Part shown: positions 56,650 through 64,000 of the stretch, piece after piece | Layout of the letters: each line of letters opens with the position of its first letter | Position numbering within the stretch: position 1 is the first letter of the stretch | Assembly (NCBI GenBank): GCA_015956445.1 | Contig: WIUZ02000001.1 | Span: forward strand, 2,294,001 to 2,358,000 | Direction: 5' to 3' | Origin: Thelephora terrestris | Taxonomy: Eukaryota > Basidiomycota > Agaricomycetes > Thelephorales > Thelephoraceae | DNA: 64,000 nt | The notes under the pieces: model-generated | What the model was told of the DNA's origin: nothing | The model's database searches: none | The model's input: only the letters and a program-made list of their open reading frames with translations | Program-made: the position numbers and the translations under genes

Positions 56650-58839
56650 ATGTGTGGAATCGTAGCCGTTCACGGGATTGAAAACCCTGCTTCTGAGCGG
56701 TTAAAATACCTCGCCTGCTCCAAGAAGATCAGGCACCGTGGACCCGACTGGTCAGGCTGCTACGTCGGCCAGAGGTCGATCCTCGCTCACGAACGTTTGG
56801 CTATCGTCGGTGTGGGTGAATAACATCCTGTTTTTACACTCGGTTTGCATTTTTCTGACCGCGAGTTCGTGAGCTTAGACACGGGCGCTCAACCTCTCAT
56901 CAGTGACGATGGAAAATGTATTCTCGCCGTCAACGGAGAGATTTACAATCATTCGAGGCTCCGTGCTGAGATCCCATCCTACAAGTTCAAGACTCACTCC
57001 GACTGCGAGGTTATCATCCCTCTGGTGCGTTTGCGGTCACCCCTCCGATTTTCTGTCCCTTGCACTAATTTGAGTCATCTTCAGTACAAGAAATACGGGA
57101 AGGAATTCTGCGAGAAGTTAGACGGCATGTTCTCTTTCGTACTCCTCGACGAATCCGTCACCCCCACGAGGGTCATCGCTGCACGAGACCCAATCGGGAT
57201 CACGACTCTCTACCAAGGCCGAATTTCCTCGGAACCAGGCGTCGTCCTGTTCGCCTCTGAACTCAAAGCGCTCCCCGCGGAATGCGACGAAATCATCTCT
57301 TTCCCGCCAGGTCACATATACGACAGCCAAACCGACACAATCGAGAGATATTACCGGCCTACGTGGTGGGATAGCGACCAAGACGACAAAATCCCTACCT
57401 CGCCTGCAAACTTGGAGAACATAAGGGCAGCCTTGGAGCTCGCCGTAAAAAAGCGACTGATGAGCGAAGTCCCTTATGGCGTTTTGCTGAGCGGTGGTTT
57501 AGACAGCAGTTTGATTGCTGCTATCGCGGCGAGGCAGACCCATAAGGTTGCTCAAGCCCAAGCCGAGGCCAGGGAAAAGAACTTGGCCAGAGCTTCGAGT
57601 GGCCCCGGATCCCCTGTTCTAGGGGCAGTCTCAGAATACGGTACCAGAAGAAATTCGTTCAGCGTGATTCATTCGCTGATCGAGGGCCCGGTTGCGTTTT
57701 AGAAACGGTCACAAGTTGGCCACAGCTCCACTCATTCTCAATCGGGCTTGAGAATTCACCCGACTTGCTGGCGGCGAGGAAAGCTGCGCATTACCTCCAG
57801 ACCTTTCACCACGAATACGTCTTTACCGTCCAAGAGGGTCTGGATGCGGTTCCCGATGTCATCTATCACCTTGAGACTTACGACGTCACGACGGTGCGGG
57901 CAAGTACGCCTATGTACTTGCTGAGTAGGAAGATCAAGGCTATGGGTGTTAAGATGGTTTTGAGCGGAGAAGGGAGCGATGAAATTCTCGGAGGTCTGCT
58001 CACCCACCTTGTCCGAATGTACGGACGACTGACAGGATGTCGATTAGGTTACCTCTATTTCCACGCAGCACCCGACGCGAAATCCTTCCACCAGGAGTGC
58101 GTCAAGCGAGTCAAGAACCTTCACACTGCCGACTGCCTCCGGGCCAACAAGTGCGAGCTGATACCAGTCTTTCCCTCTCGTAAAGCCCGCCTTACATCCG
58201 ATTTCACCCATGTAGATCAACCATGGCATGGGGCCTCGAAGCTCGAGTGCCGTTCCTCGACAAGGCATTCCTCGAGGCGGCGATGAACGTCGATCCGAAG
58301 GAGAAACAATTCTCCACAGGCTCCTCTCAAGAAACAGACAAAGACGGGTGCCCGATAATGGAGAAATACATCCTACGGAAGGCGTTCGATGTGTCTCCTG
58401 ACGGAAAGGTAGGCCGAAATCTTTTTTTTTTTTCGTTTTAGAAACTGATGAGTTGGAGGAACGTCACAGCCGTACCTCCCCAAATCGATTCTCTGGCGCC
58501 AGAAGGAGCAGTTTTCCGACGGTGTTGGATATTCGTGGATAGACGGCCTCAAGGAACAAGCGGAGAAAGCCGTCTCCGACGAAGATTTCGCGCGTCGTTC
58601 AGAGAGGTGGCCGGAAGAGATTCCAGACACCAAAGAAGCTTACTACATCAGGGACATCTTTGATGGTACGCCCCTACCCATACCCACGTTGTCGACGTTG
58701 ATATCAATGCGTATTCGTAGGTTTGTTCCCCTCTAAAGCTGCGGCAAAGACCGCCGTGAGATGGATACCTCGCGGTGATTGGGGGTGTTCGTCGGACCCC
58801 AGCGGTCGAAGCGTCAGCATCCACAACGCTGCTTATTGA
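56650..58839 (+). CDS. ASN1: Asparagine synthetase (glutamine-hydrolysing)
   Basis: Start [20 protein letters not shown], with Cys2 as the glutaminase nucleophile once Met is removed. The glutaminase half includes '[11 protein letters not shown]', 'HERLAIVGV', '[20 protein letters not shown]' and 'EIYNH', then '[12 protein letters not shown]' and '[14 protein letters not shown]'. The synthetase half has the PP-loop '[20 protein letters not shown]', '[20 protein letters not shown]', '[11 protein letters not shown]' and '[20 protein letters not shown]', ending '[20 protein letters not shown]'. About 9 introns. It makes asparagine from aspartate with ATP and glutamine in the cytosol. Expression is normally under Gcn4-like amino acid control; I see only a weak TGAGTGAC sequence near 56404. 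AreA, elsewhere in the window, is also nitrogen related. Confidence 0.94.
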
Positions 58840-59756
58840 TCGTCCCTGGGCAAGCCTCAAAAACCCCGCGCCCCTTGGCTCGTTCCACCCCTTGTAATTC
58901 TGCAACATCTATTAAAATGGAGAACTAGAACGCACATTAGAGATCTAGTGCAACACTTAAAGGAGTGTACGTGAGAGAGGAGGCCTGCGAATTCTGTGTG
59001 CATCCCCTGTGGGACCTCAGAGGTCCTGTATAAAGTAGTGAAGAAAAAACAATTGAGATTTACTCTAAGGAATGTGCGAGTTGTCTGACAACGGAAAACA
59101 GATTTACATGGAGATGAAGAGTATCGGAAGGTGTTTTGGAAAACCTTGCAACGATTCGTAGAAAAGCTACGGCAAGAGGAAATGACACTTTAATTGCGAA
59201 TGGAGAAAATAATAAGGAGTGAGGGAAGGGACATCGGACAAATTACACGAAGGGGAATGGAGAGCTTGGATGCGCGGGAATCAGTGTAGATGTATACGTG
59301 TGCTTGGACGTGACTGCACAGAGAACCAGCGAATAAAGAGATGATATAAGGGTACCAAAGGAGTATCGAGAGAGGGCGGGGAATCTGGTCTGGAACGGTA
59401 ACGAGAGGGAGGAGGGAAGTAAGGGGTAGGATGCAACGGGTAAGGAGGGACGAAGGGTGATAAGATAAGCAGGAATCAATCGTTCATTAGTAAACGAGGA
59501 GAACAGTGCATGAAATGGTAAAGGAATGTGGCTACAGTGTCATGGCGAGAGAAGGAACCTGGGAAAAATGAAGGTGTGTGACATGGAGCAAGTGTGAAGA
59601 TTGGGGATATTCGTAGCCGCAGAAAGTTTTGCCCGACGGCGATGCAGGAGTCAATGTTAACAAGCTACGGGGTGTTGAAAAAAAGGTGAATAGGGTCGGC
59701 ACAATTTTGCAAGAGCGCCGGTAGAAAGGGGGGAAAAGACTTGCTTGGTGAAGGTA
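58840..59756. other. Convergent 3' region, purine rich
   Basis: About 900 bp between the stops of the asparagine synthetase and Rho-GEF genes. From about 59030 to 59650 the plus strand is strongly purine rich (GGGAAGG, GAGAGGG and AAGGAGG runs), so the minus strand is pyrimidine rich. It probably includes a long 3' UTR of the Rho-GEF. A 15-bp near-palindrome lies at 59012-59026. No gene is supported. Confidence 0.45.
59012..59026. repeat. Hairpin-capable palindrome in the asparagine synthetase 3' region
   Basis: GGACCTC-A-GAGGTCC, a 7-bp perfect inverted repeat around one base, about 175 bp after the stop. It could form a small hairpin in the 3' UTR or bind a dimeric factor. Confidence 0.45.
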
Positions 59757-62700
59757 TCATGTCGCCAAAGAAGGATCGTTCGCCAAGACCTGACGGTACA
59801 TCCCAACACCGGAGTCCTCTGACGGCGAAGAGAGCTTTGTGGTAGAGCTATTGTTCGGAGTCCTGGTCGCCACCACAGCGTTTGGCTTGGAAGTGTTCCT
59901 CTGGCGTTTGGGTATCGTGGTAGAGGTTGACCGTGGGTTCTCATTCCAGGCGGGTCGCGTGATGGTGGCCTTGACCACATTGGTGTCATCAAAGACAGGT
60001 CGACGAACAGGAGTGACCGCGCCGTTACGCCGACTTGACGGACGGGTAGCGATGGATTCGGCTGACAGTAGACGAGTGCCGAATTTGGCGTTAGCGGATG
60101 ACTCCCTGTTATACGTCGTAATACCTGACGTAGGCCCCCTGCGCACGCCATTCTGGGTGGGAACAACCTGACGTGGTTTCGAGGTGACTGGTTTCTGGAG
60201 GGTGATCTTATCAGCCCCCCAGTACGAGAAGCTCATCTTGCTCTTCCGGTCAGAGTCGTCAGATTCACCAGCTTCTTCGTCTTCGTCGTCATCAGGAAGT
60301 GGCATGATGCGGGGTTGTACTGAAGCATGCAATGCTCGAGAACGTACAACCCTTTCGTAAGGTAGATATAAGCGCCATGAGATTATCGAAAGCGAAACAA
60401 CGCACTCATCCATAGCAACAACGCCTTCACGTGGCTGGACAACGTCGCCAATATCCCATGTCTCGATCTATATGGCTCATCAACGACGGCACTAAGCGGG
60501 CCATAGTCAACAGCTACATACCTTGAGGTATTTGTACAAGTTCCTCGGCTTCGCCTGGAGATTCCTTCTGCCGGTTGTAGCGAACTTCGATTTTCCTTGC
60601 ATCTCAGGCATCGAGTTCGTCCTTCCGTACGAGGCACCCCCAATCGGTAACGAGGTAGTACCAGTCCGTTGGCATCTCAGAACAACGTCGTTAAACACCA
60701 CGAGCCACAGATCCTTCTTCCCCCCAATCCCATTGGACCCTGGCTGCCAGACGTCACTGAGCCGCTTGAATGAAGGCTTAACCTTAACCTTTCCCCCATT
60801 GGCCCCGGGTGTCCCAGGTGGTGGTGTCCCGGAACCGGATGGCCTAGTCAGGACGATCATCCGTTCCTCCACCAGGACTCGGGAAGGTTTTGGTACCGCA
60901 AGTTGTTTCACTTTGTCGAGCCCATCGATCCTTCCCAGGACGTCTCTTGTCTTGTCACGTTCCTCTTTCAGGATCTTCTCGTCCTCGATGCTCCGGACAA
61001 TTGTTTCGACTTCTGCGACCATCTGTAGCGTGCTCTCGTACTCGAATGTGCTTGGGTCTGTGTGGAAGAGGAGGTTTTGGAACATGAGCGGGTATTTGAG
61101 CAACCGCTGGAAGGGCTTCGACAATGAGATGGCCAGCCCAGTCTCTCCCTTTTCCGCAGCGTTCTCCTCTAGCCGTTGGAGATAGGCACCGACCTTGTAG
61201 AGCTGGTCACCTTCGTGTTTCTTCGATGGTTTGCGTCCAGCGCTGTTCGCGTACTTCACTGCATTATCGACCTGTTCCAGGGCCTTCTCTAGGTGTAGCA
61301 CGTATTTGGCGTAACCCGTCAGGATATGTGACTGGGACGCGGTTAAACGAGAATAGAAAGATCGATAAAAGGACGTACACTGCTGACAAAAACGTCTGCA
61401 AGGGACCGTACGAGTGGATATTGCTCTTCGTAACGCTTCTTGAGTGCTTCGCTTAGCCGAACGTGACCCTCCAGGAGATCGTTTTCGATGACCTCTAGGC
61501 ATACCCGTAGGTCTTCTGGCAGCTGACGCGGAGGGATGGCACCGGGAATGGATACAGACTCGGAAGTGGAATTCTTTGGTGCCTTGCGCAGCAGCCTAGT
61601 ACCCTGCGTTTGGATGGTCCCCTTCGTGGAGACCCCACTATCAGCGATTACAGATTGACGCTCGAGGGACTGAGTGGAGTCTGTGGGGTTAGTCCCGCGG
61701 GGAGGGGGAGGTAAGGAATGGTGAGAACGAGATGGGAAGGGTACCTCGCCATTCCTACCGGACCGATTGGCGGTAGTATTGTAAGGAGAGCGAGGATGAT
61801 TATGCTTAGAGTTTTGCTTGGAGGAAAACCCCTTATTGAGGTCTTCATCAACGTCGTCATCGGATATCTCTGGATGTGGAGTTTCTTCGCGTCTTGTCGA
61901 TTGTGGCGCTGGAGTTGTTGATCGGCCAGCAACAGGGGAAGCGAGGAACCGAGAGGCGATGGGGAGACGTTCTAGGGATTCGGAGGGTCTGGTTCTCAGG
62001 TACTCGTCGTAATCTCTGAAATCTCCCAGCGATGTGCCTGGATGAGGTGTACTTGGTTGTGGGGACGCAGAACTTGAGGAGAATGGATGCAAAAGCGGGT
62101 CAATGAAGGTTTCCTTCATCCTTGCTAGCTCGTTCACATATCTAATGCTCATCAGTCAGGCTTCGAACGGGGAGATCTGAATCATTTTACCTTTCTTCGC
62201 TGGAGACGATTTCAAACAAGACTTCTTGACGAGTACGTTCTCGAGAGCCAAGGTTCGCGACCAAGTCAACCTCCGTGAGCTCACTCCAGGAAGCGGGACT
62301 CATGATGCGGCTGCTATTCGATTGGGAATATGGGGTATTCGATCGAATAGTCTGCTGAATGGATGCATTATCCGCGAAACCCTTGTTGAGGTTAGGCGAA
62401 GTAATAGCTCTAACGGCAGGATGTTTTCCGGATTTGATGGATAGATCCGTCCTGGAACTAGCTGGACCTGTCATAGAAAATTTACCAGGGCGATTCGAGG
62501 GAATCTTCTTCATGGGTGGAGGCAGATCGCTAGCGGGAGTTGGAGAGCGCAAAGGGCGTTCGGCAGTCGGCGTAGTCGACGGGGATATGAAGGCGACCTT
62601 TTTATTCACGTCCACGGTGATAGCAGTGGTTGTAGTGATCGTCGCAGTGGTATTCGTCGTTGCTTTTGATACGCTTCTGGTTATGTGGTCCGGCGGGTGG

Positions 62701-63038
62701 GAAACTGGGGTCCGAGTTGAAGGTGCAGCATCGAGTTCTGCAGGTTTGAAGGCGGGTAAGGTTGGATGGTTGGATTGCGTCGGGGTGGAGGAGGAGCTGG
62801 CTGTGTGAGAGGACTCTGCAGGGTCGGGAACAGACGTTTGGTCAATTGGTGGGAGTTGTCTAGAAGATAACTCTGGTAACGGTTTGAGGGACTTGACGGA
62901 GCTCGGGGTCGCGGTGATCAATGGAGTCGGAGGCCAGTCCGGGAGGGGGCCCAGTTGAGGGACTTTCTCCTTGCTTGCGTCCTTTTCCTTGTCCTTTTGA
63001 GATCCCAGCTTGAACTTGTTGAGGAGGAAAGCTTTCAT
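59757..63038 (-). CDS. Dbl-family Rho guanine nucleotide exchange factor (DH-PH)
   Basis: Start MKAFLLNKFKLGSQKDKEKD (ATG 63038); the frame is open further upstream but without an ATG. A long Ser/Pro/Thr-rich N-terminus leads to the DH domain: 'TRQEVLFEIVSSEERYVNEL' continuing 'ARMKETFIDPLLHP'. A disordered insertion of about 150 residues follows (about 62090-61560). The DH then resumes with 'LEVIENDLLEGHVRLSEALK', 'HILTGYAKYVLHLEKALEQV' and 'ISLSKPFQRLLKYPLMFQNL' (the conserved CR3 helix). The PH-like part includes 'VLVEERMIVLTRPSG' and 'DLWLVVFNDVVLRCQRTG', with 'MSFSYWGADKITLQKP' near its end. A basic Ser/Thr-rich tail ends 'VLANDPSLAT'. It should activate a Rho-family GTPase in morphogenesis. 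It is distinct from CDC24 at the left edge. Confidence 0.87.
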
Positions 63039-63237
63039 AGTTTTCAAAGGCCCGAGAGGGCGTTGAGCGTGAGTCGAAGCCAAACCTGACTTATGCGGTG
63101 TTCCGGGGAAAGAGCGCAGAGTTGTCGGCGGAGTGGGCGGCGACGACGACGGAACAAAAATATGACTGAGAGGAGAGGAAAGAGGGAGGACAGGTGAAGG
63201 TAGGTTAGACGCTCATTTGCCTCGTTGCAACCGAACG
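63039..63237. promoter_or_regulatory. Divergent promoter, Rho-GEF / methyltransferase
   Basis: 199 bp between start codons. A GGCGGCGACGACGACGG stretch lies at about 63136-63152. No TATA box is evident. Confidence 0.35.
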
Positions 63238-64000
63238 ATGGACGGGACAGGCCAGCACAGGCCAGCCCACGAAACAAAATCCGAAAAAATACTGAAATAT
63301 TCAGGTTATTCGCTTCGTCAATCAGACGACGGCACGACGAATGGGACAACACTTTGGCTGGGCGGCCAAATTCTATCCGCATATCTTCCGACCCTCAAGA
63401 CGCGTCCCGGCAAAGCAATTGAGCTGGGTGCCGGAATCGGTCTCTCTGCGTACAGTCTCTTTTTGCCTTACAGCCCCCCTGCTCCCCTGACGCGTTCTCA
63501 GACTCACTCTCGCTTCACTTGGCTGGGACGTTGTGGCAACCGACCTCCAGAACGTCATCGACTTGGTTCTCAGTCAAAACGCCAGCGCTAACGCCCACCT
63601 TGTGGCCGGAAACATATCCGTCAGGGAACTCGACTGGACGGTGCAACCTGAACACTGGTCCTGGACCGACACTAAATCAGTGTCTGCACGTTCCCCAGCC
63701 AAGGACCCTCCCGCTGCGCATCCGCTTGGACCCCCTTTCGACCTGATCGTGACCTCCGATACCCTATATACCCCCCAACTCGCCCAGCCACTTCTGCGAA
63801 CAATCTATACCCTGGCTTCCCTTTCCCATGCCGGTGGCAAATCTCCATTGATACTTCTATGCTTTGAGAGACGTGATCCGTTGCTGATTGATCACACTCT
63901 AAATGATGCATACCAAGTTTGGGGATTGAAGCCAGAACGCATCCCTAACAAAAAACTGGTCCAAGCAATGGAAAAGGCGGGCCTTAGGTGGAATAAAGAG
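63238..64000 (+). CDS. Seven-beta-strand protein methyltransferase (family 16, EFM6/METTL21-like), 5' part
   Basis: Start MDGTGQHRPAHETKSEKILK. Motifs are 'TTNGTTLWLGGQILSAYL' (family 16 pre-domain), SAM-binding motif I 'AIELGAGIGLSA', then across a 60-nt intron (about 63452-63511) 'LTLASLGWDVVATDLQNVID' with the acidic residue of motif II. Post II follows as 'FDLIVTSDTLYTPQLAQPLL', where the usual DxxY/E motif appears as SDTLY. Then 'SPLILLCFERRDPLLIDHTL' and 'VWGLKPERIPNKKLVQAMEK'. The gene runs off the window edge still open. Members methylate lysines on translation factors, chaperones or nicotinamide-like substrates; which one applies here cannot be told. Confidence 0.85.

Overview
The window is from a filamentous basidiomycete, most likely a mushroom-forming agaricomycete. 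Almost every gene is broken by short (about 50-70 nt) GT-AG introns, genes are densely packed on both strands, and the proteins are typically fungal (class IV chitin synthase, AreA-type GATA factor, Cdc24, THI6 fusion, Fpr3/4-type FKBP). All coding calls were made by reading translated exons by eye and joining them across visible splice sites, so exon borders are approximate unless stated.

Layout, left to right: 5' part of a CDC24 Rho-GEF (-); RAP1-like telomere protein with BRCT and repeated Myb domains (+); PhyH-type dioxygenase (+); bifunctional thiamine enzyme THI6 (-); a spacer with a decayed LINE-like RNase H tail; gamma-glutamyltransferase (+); a 1.6-kb unclear region with a possible minus-strand gene; signal peptide peptidase (+); nitrogen regulator AreA (+); Sec7-PH Arf-GEF (+); Mediator subunit MED12 (-), ARPC4 (-) and CCT6 (-) in tandem; a hydrophobic secreted protein of unknown role (-); class IV chitin synthase (-) diverging from a dual-specificity-like phosphatase (+); FIT-type ER lipid protein, anoctamin/Ist2 and nucleolar FKBP (all -); an SDR oxidoreductase (+); a 1.3-kb non-autonomous DNA transposon with inverted repeats and target duplication; a disordered nuclear-type protein (+); DUF262 protein (-) and DCC1 (-); FUN14 protein (+); asparagine synthetase (+); a second Dbl-family Rho-GEF (-); and a partial Rossmann-fold protein methyltransferase (+) running off the right edge.

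Most genes are conserved housekeeping functions: cytoskeleton and polarity (CDC24, ARPC4, second Rho-GEF, CCT6), nitrogen and thiol metabolism (AreA, asparagine synthetase, GGT), cell wall (chitin synthase), ER membrane (SPP, FIT, anoctamin), and chromosome maintenance (RAP1, DCC1). I see no biosynthetic cluster, CRISPR array or clear new multi-gene system. The most interesting items are the transposon, the multi-Myb RAP1, the DUF262 gene of prokaryotic-type domain beside DCC1, an apparent GC-AG intron directly after the ARPC4 start codon, the hydrophobic secreted protein, and the unexplained 10.4-11.9 kb region.
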